Assembly: GCA_036417435.1 (NCBI GenBank)
Contig: CM070904.1
Location: forward strand, 45,639,908 to 45,703,907
DNA from: Inia geoffrensis
Taxonomy: Eukaryota > Chordata > Mammalia > Artiodactyla > Iniidae
Direction: 5' to 3'
DNA length: 64,000 nucleotides
The notes under the pieces are model-generated. The model searched no databases, was not told the DNA's origin, and was given only the letters and a program-made list of their open reading frames with translations. Both the position numbers and the translations under genes were made by a program. This document shows positions 38,629 to 48,535 of the stretch, piece after piece; within the stretch, counting starts at the first letter, position 1; each line of letters starts with the position of its first letter.

Positions 38629-40565
38629 TTTGTTTAACTTACTGTGTTTGGGGTCTCCTTTTTTCAGGCTGCAGGTTCGTGGTTCCCCCTGTTTTTGGTG
38701 TCTGCCCCCAGTGGCTAAGGTTGGTTCAGTGGGTTGTGTAGGTTTACCGGTGGAGGGGACTAGTGCCTGTGGTCTGGTGGATGAGGCTGGATCTTGTCTC
38801 TCTGGTGGGCAGGACCGCGTCCAGTGGTATATTTTGGGGTGTCTGTGACCTTATTATGATTTTAGCCAGCCTCTCTGCTAATGGGTGGGGTTGTGTTCCT
38901 GTCTTGCTAGTTGTTTGGCATAGGGTGTCCAGCACTGTAGCTTGCTGGTTGTTGAGTGGAGCTGGGTCTTAGCATTGAAATGGAGATCTCTGGGACAGCT
39001 TTCGCCGTTTGATATTATGTGGAGCCTGGAGGTCTCTGGTGGACCACTGTCCTGAACTCAGCTCTCCCACCTCAGAGACACAGGCCTGACACCCGTCTGG
39101 AGCACCAAGACCTTGTCAGCCACACATCCAGAGAGCAACTAATTCAAAAAACAAGTCCACCAATGATAACAAGTTTTAAAAACTAGGACAAATGGTAAAA
39201 GCAGAGCTATACAGATAAAATCACACAAAGAAGCATACAGATATGCACAAAAAGAGAAAAAGGAAAAATACATACTGTATAAAAAAAATGTAGGAAGAGA
39301 TCAACCAAATTAATAAAGAAATCTACCAATGATAATAAACTCTAAATACTAACCTAGGATAAACATAAAACAAGGAACAAATTGGAGGCAGAAGGCAAAC
39401 CCCAAGTCTACAGTTGCCCTCCAAGTCCACCGCCTCAATTTGGGATGATCCATCGTCTATTCAGGTATTCCACAGATGCAGGGTGCATCACGTTGATTGT
39501 GCAGATTTAATCCACTGCTCCTGAGGCTGCTGGGAGAGATTTCCCTTTCTCTTCGTTTTTCGCACAACTCCTGGGGTTCAGCTTTGGATTTGGCCCCAGC
39601 TCTGTGTGTTGTCTGCCCTCCAGCATCTGTTCTTTGCTCAGACAGGAAGGGGTTAAAGTAGCAGCTGATTAGGGGGCTCTGGCTCACTCAGGCTGGGGCG
39701 GGAGGGGGGAGGGGTACGGAATGTGGGGCAGGCCATGCGTTCTTCCGGGGAAGTTGTCCCTGGATCCCGGGACCCTGCCAGTGGCGGGCTGCACAGGCTC
39801 CCGGGAGGGGAGGTGTGGATAGTGGCCTGTGCTTGCACACAGGCTTCTTGGTGGCGGCAGCAGCAGTCTTAGAGTCTCATGCCCGTCTCTGGGGTCCGCG
39901 CTGATAGCCGCAGCTCGCTCCTGTCTCTGGAGCTCAGTTAGGCAGTGTTCTGAATCCCCTCTCCTCACGCACCCCGAATCAATTGTCTCTTGCCTCTTCG
40001 GAAGCTCCAGACCTCTTCCCGGACTCCCTCCCGGCTAGCCGTGGCGCACTAACCCCCTGCAGGCTGTGTTCACGCCGCCAACCACAGTCCTCTCCCTGCA
40101 CTCCGACTGAAGCCCCAGTCTCAGCTCTCAGCCCCGCCAGCCCCAGCAGGTGAGCAGACAAGCCTCTCGGGCTGGTGAGTGCTGGTCGGCACCGATCCTC
40201 TGTGCGGGAACCTCTCCGCTTTGCCCTCCACACCCCTGTTGCTGCGCTCTCCTCTGCGGCCCTGAAGCTTCCCCCCTCGGCCACGAAGGGGCTTCTAGTG
40301 TGTGGAAACCTTTCCTCCTTCACAGCTCCCACCCACTGGTGCAGGTCCTGTCCCTATACTTTTGTCTCCGTTTTTTCTTTTTTCTTTTGCCCTACCCAGG
40401 TACGTGGGGAGTTTCTTGCCTTTTGGGAGGTCTGAGGTCTTCTTCCAGCGTTCAGTAGGTGTTCTGTAGGAGGCGCTCCACATGTAGTTGTATTTCTGAT
40501 GTAGTTGTGGGAAGGAAGGTGATCTCCACATCTTACTCTTCCATTGTCTTGAGGGTCTCTTCCAT
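38629..40565 (-). promoter_or_regulatory. L1 5' UTR, partly CpG-dense
   Basis: About 1.9 kb upstream of ORF1 on the reverse strand. From roughly 39680 to 40300 it is clearly richer in G, C and CpG than any other part of the window (words such as tcccgggaccctgccagtgg and gccgcagctcgctcctgtct). In L1s this region holds the internal promoter. Long frames on both strands here (39979-40332 -, 40150-40458 +) follow from low stop density in GC-rich sequence. Confidence 0.75.
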
Positions 40566-41692
40566 CATTTGCTTTTAAAGGTTAATAATAATCCTCTGTG
40601 GCTCACAGCTCCACCCTCTAGTCTCCACCCTCAGAGTCATCTTTATTTTTCATGGAAGATAGTATGCTTGCAGCTGAGTGGTTTTATCTGCCTGTTTTTT
40701 ACTTGTAGCATTTTGGTCGTCCACAGGCTTCTTTCATTTTGTACACTCTCTATCTTTTTCCAATCCAAGCTAACATTTTTCTACTGGCATAAAATTCTCA
40801 AGGACCCTGTGGGTCTCCCATGTATGTCATGGGATTCAATCTATTAAACAAGAGCCTACTCCACAGGTTTTTTTCCCTAGATTATCCTCTCTCTATTTTT
40901 GGCATCTCTTGGGATGGTAGAGGAAACCTATAAGTCACATACTTAATCTCTTCAAGGAGCTTTCTGTGTGACCTTTTAATTTTTCTGATATTTTAGCAAA
41001 AGGTTGTCCAGACACACCATAGGCTTTTTTTCTAGACCATGGTTTCTTTCCAGTGAATTTCTTAACTTTGCATCCTTTGCCATTTGGGTAGGTTAAGAAT
41101 TAGAGAAATCATTAAGTTTTACTTTTTTTTTTTTTCCTGTTTAGTTTAGTTTGTTTAATAGTTCTTTGATTAGTTTATCTTTCTTCTTTCACATTTTACT
41201 GTAAGCAGCAAGAAGGAAACCAGGCCCCACATTCAACACCTTACTTGTAAATCTCTTCTAAATATCCAGGTTCATCACTTACAAATTCTGCTTTCCATGT
41301 ATTTATAGAACATATTCTGCAAAGTTACTGCCATTTTGTAACAAGGATTCTCCTTCCTCCAGTTCCCAGTAACATATACTTCATTTCCTTCTGTTCCTCC
41401 ACAAGCAGTGCCTTTAAAGTCTATATTTCTCCTAACAGGCCACTTACAATGATTCAGGTATTCTCTAAGGTGATATATGTTTTCTCTAAGCTGACCTTCA
41501 CTTCCTTATAAGTCCTCACTAGCAGAGTCATTAATGTTCATATTTCTACTAACTGTCTTTTAAAGGAAACCTGGTCGTTTTTATCATGCACCTCAAAATT
41601 TTCCCAGCTTTTGCCTTTTGCCCAATTCCCAAGTCACTTCCACATCTTTTGGTATTTGTTAGAGAAATATACCACTTCTAAGTACTAAAATC
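40566..41692 (-). mobile_element. MaLR internal region, part 2
   Basis: Continuation of the internal region beyond the L1. The clearest matches are near the end: 'gccattttgtaacaaggatt', 'ccagttcccagtaacatata', 'cccaattcccaagtcacttc', followed by the LTR start at 41693. No intact protein frame. Confidence 0.8.
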
Positions 41693-42245
41693 TGTATTCA
41701 ATTTCTATTGTTTCCGTAACAGATTACCACAAAACTGGTGGCTTAGAAATTTATTATTTTATAAATTTATATTTATAAATCACCCACTTATTATTTTAAA
41801 GTTTAGTAGGTCAGAAGTCTGGCCTTGGTTTCACTTGGTTAAGATCAAGGTGTTGACAGGGCAGTGTTCCTTTTGAAAGTCTCAAGAGAAACATCCACTT
41901 TTTCATTTTCTTCCTTTTTCCGGTTTCTGGAAGCTGTCCACCTTTCTTGCCTCATGAATCCCTTCATCCAAAGGCAGCGATGGTGGACTGAGTTTTTCTC
42001 ACATTGGCTCATCCAAACTGCTTCAGTCCTCCTGTCTGAGTCTCTTCTTCTGCCTCCTTCTTGTACTTTTAAGGACCTTTGTGATTACATTGACCTCATC
42101 CAGATAATTCAGGATAATCTCCCTATCTTGATGTCCTTAGCTTAAAAATATTCGAAAGTCCTTCTTGCCAAGTGAAAATGTATTTCACATTTTTTTGCGT
42201 CTAGGACATGGACATATTTAGGTGAGCCTTTTATTCTGCCTATAG
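41693..42245 (-). repeat. MaLR LTR (5' LTR of the element)
   Basis: On the + strand it starts tgtattcaatttctattgtt, like the other LTR. It shares the order 'gattaccacaaaactggtgg', 'gttaagatcaaggtgttgac', 'gattacattgacctcatcca' and ends attctgcctata. A small AT-rich insertion or duplication lies at about 41755-41800. Confidence 0.83.
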
Positions 42246-42371
42246 ATAGAAAATGTTTCAATAAATAATGTAACATACTTAATGTTATACAGGTTGACTA
42301 TATTATCCAAAGTCAGTAATTTTTCCAATTATGCACTTAGTTCCACTCTGAGAACAGTGTGAGAAAAGAGT

Positions 42372-42403
<32 letters not shown>

Positions 42404-42857
42404 GCCATGTGCTTCAATCCAGATCATACCCTATTTACTGTCCATGATATCACAAAGGCACCGGGCATTTTCCTTGTTGAGATTTAAATGTTATTTTCTC
42501 TTTTTTGGTCTTTATTTACTTTCTTAAGGCTGAAATACTCAATTCTGAAAACGTAGAAACAAAGTGACTTTATCACTTTTTCCACCTGCATGATATTGAC
42601 ATCTGAAACATTTCACAAGTAAAAATCTTCAGACCATAGCACCTCTCGTAAGTATATAAGACTAAAAACTTGCTGTGTCTACTTATATCTTAGACCTAGT
42701 ACAGTTCAATTTAGTAATGTGTTATTCTCCTGCTAGCTCTAAAACACACATAATATGGTACCGCCTGCAGAGAAGAGGAAAGACATGAAATCAATGGAAA
42801 TGGAAACATTCTGCTTATTAGCAGCCCAGAAGTTGTTTCCTCAAAGCCTGTCTTTAG
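42246..42857. other. unassigned DNA with an isolated A25 run
   Basis: An uninterrupted run of 25 A lies at 42379-42403. I see no SINE or L1 sequence immediately before it. The rest matches nothing I know. Confidence 0.5.
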
Positions 42858-42965
42858 GACAATAGTTCCCATTCTTGACTGATCATTAGCCTCTCATGGG
42901 AAGATTTTTTAAAACATCAGTTTCCAGTCCTTTCCCTAGAATTAATGAAAGAGAATCTCCAAAGT
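42858..42965 (+). repeat. MER5-like DNA transposon fragment
   Basis: The order 'aatagttcccattcttgact', 'gggaagattttttaaaacat', 'ccagtcctttccctagaatt', 'gagaatctccaaagtttgat' parallels MER5A/B ('tggttctcaaac...gagctttttaaaaatac...cagaatctctgg'). It is a non-autonomous hAT-type remnant. Confidence 0.55.
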
Positions 42966-44121
42966 TTGATCCCTATGTAAGGATTACTTTATGAACTCTA
43001 GTAAAATTTAAGTTTTTACTTTTTGATGGTATTCACTTCAACATTGGTGTAATGTGCCACCCATATTGGAGATACCATATATGCTTTTACATTTACTTCA
43101 TTTTTGGTCTGAATTTTGTAAATCTAATAGAAAAAGGAGGATTTAATGTTCCATTAGTAGTTACTAATTTTGCCTGCATAGAGTAACAAATAGGAGAGTT
43201 ACTGAGTCTGAAGTAAGTAAGGCCAGGAGAACTTGGAAGACATGGTTCTACCAGCTTTAAAGAGGATACTTTTTATAACCCAGAATTCCTTCAGTTCCCA
43301 AGGGATCATGTTGATAGTGATAACCGATGTGTACGTTGTCTGCTCATCTATATATGCCATCACCGTCTTGTCCATTTCCTTGTCATGGTGATATAATTTT
43401 TCACAACTTTCCTTGATTTATTACCCTTTTTAGCATCAGTTAATGGTTTTCTCAATACGATGTTATATGCAAGGTCATGGAGGATAAGTGTCATACACCA
43501 TTCCTCCCTGTTATAACACAGGCTAGAACAGAGCTGTGCCAACTGCTGTTTTAGGCTCACAGAAGTACTGAAATGCATTAAATGATGTCATCACATTCTG
43601 GAAGCCTAACCCTCTTTTCATAGTGGATCAGTGGTCTGCTAATGGTTGTATTTCTTCTCTGATTATAATTTATTTAAAGTGTTTGTATTTCTTTGTCTTC
43701 CATCAAAACTATAAGAATTTGAATTCACCTTTGCAACTACAATACATGAATAATAGAATACTACTGAAGAAATGTTTGTTGAATTAATATGATAATGAGA
43801 AAATGGTCCCACCCTTCTCCCTCTCTCTCTTTCTTCTTCCCACCCTTCCTCTCGCCTTCACACTTTTCGTTATTAAGTCTAAATCATAAGACTGTGTCTG
43901 ATGTGTGTCACTTTTGTGAAATTTGGGGGGGGGGTTGGTATGTGTATGAGTGTGTGTGTGTTCACACATAGTGAATATATTTAATTTATTACATAGTTAC
44001 TATTTACAACTGTAAGTCATCTTGCCAAAATTATGCTGTAGTTTCAAAAATGATTATGGCCAGAGGCTAAAAGAGGACTTTTACCAGTGTTCATTCTCTT
44101 CTGGTAGAATTCCAGTCATAG
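42966..44121. other. unassigned DNA with simple tracts
   Basis: No transposon recognised. A CT-rich tract lies at about 43809-43860, and a G10 run followed by a (GT)n run at about 43924-43962. Confidence 0.5.
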
Positions 44122-44711
44122 TGCAGCCCTCCTGATTGTTTTTTTATAACTAATTTTTATTGGAGTATAGTTGCTCTACAATGTTGTGTTAATTTCTACT
44201 GTACATCAAAGTGAATCAGCTATACGTATACATATATCCCCTCATTTTTGGATTTCCTTCCCATTTAGGTCACCACAGAGCACTGAGTTCCCTGCGCTAT
44301 ACAGTAGGGTCTCATTAGTTACCTATTTTATACACAGTATCAATAGTGTATACATGTACATCCCAAACTCCCAATTCATCCCACCCTCCCCTTCCCCCCC
44401 TTCGTGTCCATATGTTTGTTCTCTATGTCTGTGTCTCTATTTCTGTTTTGCAAATAAGATCATCTATACCATTTTTCTAGATTCCACATATATGCATTAA
44501 TATATGATATTTGTTTTTCTCTTTCTGACTTACTTCATTCTGTATGACAGTCTCTAGGTCCATCCACGTCTCTACAAATGACCCAGTTTCATCCTTTTTT
44601 ATGGCTGAGTAATATTCCATTCTATATATGCACCACATCTTCTTTATCCATTCCTCTGTTGACAGACATTTAGGTTGTTTCCATGTCCTGGCTATTGCAG
44701 CCTTCCTGATT
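44122..44711 (-). mobile_element. 5'-truncated L1 with TSD
   Basis: L1 body 44138-44695 covers the 3' UTR and the end of ORF2 in reverse. It is flanked by tgcagccctcctgatt (44122-44137) and tgcagccttcctgatt (44696-44711), a 16-bp target-site duplication with one mismatch. A typical 5'-truncated insertion. Confidence 0.93.
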
Positions 44712-45644
44712 TGAATTTAGAACTAATATCTTCATAAAATAAGCATTGAGGAAGATCACATTAATACTCTTGGGAAGACAGTTGCTCTGCATTAGGTATG
44801 AAGCACTTTGAGTGATGACTTCAGAACTGTTTTTTTTTTTTTTCTGAAGAGACTCCATAACTATTTCACCTTCCCCACCCCTACCCTGAACCTTAGCGAC
44901 TGTTGTCATCTCCTTACTCTGATGATCACTCACTCACTTCATGATTTACTCAGGCATTGATTTTGGCCTGTCTTTGCAAATCTGATTCTGTAAATTCATG
45001 TTTACAAATGTTAATATGTCTCCATTAAGAAAAAAAATACAACAAAGCATTTTTCATAAGGACACAATAAATATCTTCTCAATTTGTACGTGTGAAAAGA
45101 ATCTGCATGTGAAGTTTTATCTTTAAAAATGGATAGGGTTACAAAAGAATGACAAGCCTTTAAGGAGTAAAGACTTGTATATGATAGAATACTTGCTTAT
45201 AGCTAAAGTTATATATTTAAAATGATTAGTGTTTTTGCAATCATGTCTGTATTTCTTTTTTGCTCATCAACGTGTTTGTTTTACAGTGCTTTATAAAACA
45301 ATTTGTGCAGTAATTAAATGTCTAACAGGGGTTTTTATGACTGTTTGCTGAACACAAATGTAGTTTAGCTTAGCAGTTTGGAGTTAAGTGAGCCATCATA
45401 ATTTAATGTTTTAAATAAGACAAATTACAGACCTCTTCTTAGCTTTGCAGGGGGATCATATCACAATGGAATTTATGTACTTCACATGTCACTGGTTCTA
45501 CATTCCCAACAACCTATTTGTAAACACATCGATAAAACTCTGCTCTTTCATTTAGCTCTGTTCTTTAAGGCAAACAGTCCACAGCAAATAGACATAAAGG
45601 GGAAAATTGATTTTCTTGTAAGAGGAAGTGGAAAGGGAGGAACT
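44712..45644. other. unassigned DNA; possible conserved noncoding part
   Basis: No transposon recognised. From about 45190 to 45600 the sequence is complex and carries homeodomain- and MEF2/forkhead-like AT words (for example gcagtaattaaatgtctaac, aacctatttgtaaacacatc). That it is conserved is a guess. Confidence 0.4.
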
Positions 45645-45865
45645 AATATTTATTGAGCACCTACTACATCTCAGCCACTATGCTTGATATCTTACGTCCT
45701 CTCATTTGTCACACCATAACCCACAGAGACGCAGTTTATCCACATTTTATAGATCAGAAAATGAAACTGAGGCTTAGTGAGGAGGTTGAATAACTTGTCC
45801 TAAGCTTACTTGTCTTTGTCAAATAAATGGCAAAGTTGGCAAAGTTTGGTTCTAACACAAATAAT
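45645..45865 (-). repeat. MIR SINE, nearly full length
   Basis: It opens aatatttattgagcacctac and runs through acattttatagatcagaaaa, tgaaactgaggcttagtgag, ataacttgtcctaagcttac. This is the full reverse-complement order of MIR. One of the best preserved MIRs here. Confidence 0.85.
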
Positions 45866-46229
45866 TTACTTCCCTCCCCCAAACTGCTTCTCAAATTTTC
45901 TTATGTTCGTGTCATTTGATGTGCACATACAAACCCACCCAGCACCTTAACTCAACTCTATAATGGTCAGCAGCAGCAGCATCACAGGAATCTTGCAATT
46001 ACTGAGAACCCAGTTCAGTCCAGCATCGTTTATAGCCCATGTACAGATGCTCACAGTTTTAAAAGGATCATTCAATCCCCTAATCAACTGATATTGATTG
46101 AGTACTTCATCTCTTCTTATCTGAAACCAGGGAAACAGATCATTTCCCTGAGAAGGATGGGAATTCATGAGGGACATCAAATTGCAAATATTTGAGGAAG
46201 GAGAGAAATAATGTTTGAGAAGCATTTAA

Positions 46230-46480
46230 ATATATTCCATACATTCTGCTAAATGTTTTCACATGTAATAGCTGTTCTAATTTACCCCAAACTCTTTGAA
46301 CTCAACCTCTAGCACATGCATGCATGTCTTCTCACTTGTTCTCTCTTTTTCTATCAAATTATTTTACAGAAAAGTAAACTGAGACTGGAGAAGTTAATTA
46401 ACTGGCTATTATGAGATAGCCAAAAATAGAACTCAGGTTTCTAGGACAATTAAACTCATGCTTCCGGGCACTAGGAATGG
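46230..46480 (-). repeat. MIR SINE fragment
   Basis: ttttacagaaaagtaaactg then agactggagaagttaattaa and atagaactcaggtttctagg follow the reverse complement of MIR. The 5' boundary is uncertain, and an unrelated insertion may lie near 46290-46350. Confidence 0.65.
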
Positions 46481-46617
46481 TGGCAGGAGCAGTGCCGGTG
46501 GATGGGAAGGGATGACTTCCTTCAAGTACCTCTATTTATTTCTTGTATAATAGTAGGTGAAGTATATATTTATTGAAAAACCCCACCTTTCTACCACCTG
46601 TAAACCACAATCATTGT

Positions 46618-47146
46618 TGCAATTTTTTTAAACTTCTTTATTGGAGGATAATTGCTTTACAATGTTGTGTTAGTTTCTGCTGTATAACAAAGTGAATCAG
46701 CTATATGCATACATATGTTCCCATATCTCTTCCCTCTTGCATCTCCCTCCCACCCTCCCTATCCCAACCCTCCAGGCAGTCACAAAGCACCGAGCTGATC
46801 TCCCTGTGCTATGCGGCTGCTTCCCACTAGCTATCTATTTTACTTTTGGTAGTGTATATATGTCCATGCCACTCTCTCATTTCACCCCAGCTTACCCTTC
46901 CCTCTCCCCGTATCCTCAAGTCCATCCTCTATGTCTGCGTCTTCGTTCCTGTCCTGCCCCTAGGTTCATCAGAACCGTTTTTTTTTTTTAGATATCCATA
47001 TATATGTGTTAGCATATGTTATTTGTTTTTCTCTTTCTGACTTCACTCTGTATGAGACTCTAGGTCCATCCACCTCACTACAAATAGTACAATTTCATTT
47101 CTTTTTATGGCTGAGTAATATTCCATTGTATATATATGCAATTTTT
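46618..47146 (-). mobile_element. 5'-truncated L1
   Basis: L1 3' end in reverse orientation (46628-47136), closely matching the 3' end of the L1 at 33425 (for example caaagcaccgagctgatctc and ctatgcggctgcttcccact occur in both). The short repeat tgcaattttt flanks it at 46618-46627 and 47137-47146. The frame at 46692-46991 is L1 antisense. Confidence 0.9.
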
Positions 47147-47301
47147 AACTTCTTGGCACCCAGCTACCACAAATGTCAGAGCTAACTCAAAATTATATGG
47201 TATATAGATATTTTATGCTCTTAATTTTCTCCTACCATTCTGACCCAGTTCCTGCCATTTCCTCTTTGGTTTCTCTTAACCAAAGGGTAATGTTCTAGGC
47301 C

Positions 47302-47630
47302 AGGATTCTGCAAACTATGGTTCATAGGACGTATCTGGCTCATCACTTTTTTTTCATACGTTCCACAAAGTAAGATTGGACTTGTACAGTTTTAAATGGT
47401 TGAACAATGACAAAAATCAAAGGAAGAATAATATTTAGTGATGTGTGATAATTATATGAAATTCAAACTTCAGTATGCATAATTAACTGTCAGGGTATCA
47501 CATTCATGCCTACCTGCGTGTTGTCTGTGGCTGCTTCAGTGCTACCACAGCACCGTTGAGTAGTTCTGAACTGTACGGCCCACAATCCTTAAAAGAGATA
47601 CCATTTGGCTCCTTACACAAAAAGTGTGTA
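47302..47630. repeat. hAT-type MITE remnant
   Basis: Starts 'aggattctgcaaactatggt' and continues gtctgtggctgcttcagtgc, taccacagcaccgttgagta, actgtacggcccacaatcct. It ends near cacaaaaagtgtgtagac, so both ends show the degenerate inverted motif 'gcaaactatgg / agtttgc'. I recall this as a MER58-like hAT element, but the exact name is uncertain. The 74-codon frame at 47510-47734 overlaps it and is not a gene. Confidence 0.7.
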
Positions 47631-47849
47631 GACACTGTTTGAGGCTCTCTTCCCATTCTACACATCCTCAGAGGAACCACTTCCACCCAGGCCGTGATCA
47701 CAGGTAGCCTCAGACCCACAGAACAGATAGGCAATCAGACAGTTCCACAGGGCTGGTTCAAAGATTGCTAAACCCAACATGCCCACAATGGGGCTCATTT
47801 TCTTCTGCCCCTAAACTGGATCTTCTTCCTGTGATTCCAAGTTCAGAGC

Positions 47850-48535
47850 AAAGCACCAGTCTACTCAATCATCCAAACCAGAAACCTGAGCATCCTTGAT
47901 TCTTTCCTCTCCCTCCCTTATCCCCCAATAAGTACCAGGAACTGTAGACTCTCAACTCCCAAGTCTCCTTCAAATCCATTCTCTCATTGCACAGGTCAGC
48001 ACTAGTTTAGGTTACCATGATGTACTGCCTGCACTAATTCAGCTGTTGCCTAATAAAGATTCCTGACTCCAGCCTTGCTTCATCTACTTTATTCTCTCCA
48101 TTGATCAGGTCTTTGCAAAGTGCAATTATTTTCATGTCACTACTTTGCTTATAACTCTTCAGTGATTCCTTATTTCCCCTTTAGTATAAAGTCTACACTC
48201 TGCTCATCATTTCATATATACCTAGTCCCTAATTTAAACTCAGGTTTTTGAACACGCTATGCTCCCTTAAAACTAATTTTCTCTAAGAAATGTACCACAG
48301 TCTATTCAAATGCCTAATCCAGAAACCTACCAAACACTCCCTAACCCTTCAAGACTTAAATGATCGGTTTTGTGCCCTAAGTGTTTCTTATTCTCCTTTG
48401 TAATCTATCACACTGGAATAAATGATCCTTTGGGGGCAAAGGCCACTTGATCATCGCATTCCCAGACCTACAAAAGCTCTCACATAGAGGATATGTATTA
48501 AAAGAATATGTGTTGAATAGAATTGAGTGGAAGTC
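47850..48535 (+). repeat. L2 LINE fragment
   Basis: Long sense-oriented L2 3' half. It runs 'agcatccttgattctttcct', 'actttgcttataactcttca', 'tagtataaagtctacactct', then the tail 'ctctcacatagaggatatgt' and 'gtgttgaatag'. Ancient and diverged, with no coding frame left. Confidence 0.7.

Larger units (their letters stand above)
33425..40565 (-). mobile_element. near full-length LINE-1 inserted in the MaLR
   Basis: On the + strand it reads from a poly-T tail (about 33429) through 3' UTR, ORF2 (about 37665 down to 33805), ORF1 (38628 down to about 37740) and a 5' UTR of about 2 kb ending near 40565. Without the nested SINE it is about 6.9 kb. Domain order is intact, but ORFs are broken by stops and indels. 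I could not find a clean target-site duplication. MaLR internal sequence resumes on both sides, so insertion postdates the MaLR. Confidence 0.92.
32340..42245 (-). mobile_element. MaLR (MLT1/MST-like) LTR retroelement, split by L1
   Basis: This non-autonomous ERVL-MaLR element has LTRs at 32340-32880 and 41693-42245. Its internal sequence lies at 32881-33424 and 40566-41692. Removing the L1 leaves roughly 1.7 kb of internal sequence, which fits a MaLR. The internal parts carry recognisable MaLR-int order: 'gggtatgattcatcctggggc' on the left, 'cccaagtcacttccacatct' and 'gagaaatataccacttctaa' just before the right LTR. No viral protein frame is intact, and MaLRs normally encode none needed for infection. 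It is a fossil in the germline. Confidence 0.85.

Noticed and set aside
38411..38848. 145-codon frame on the + strand
   Set aside because: It is antisense to L1 ORF1 and the 5' UTR of the reverse-strand element. No separate gene signals are seen.
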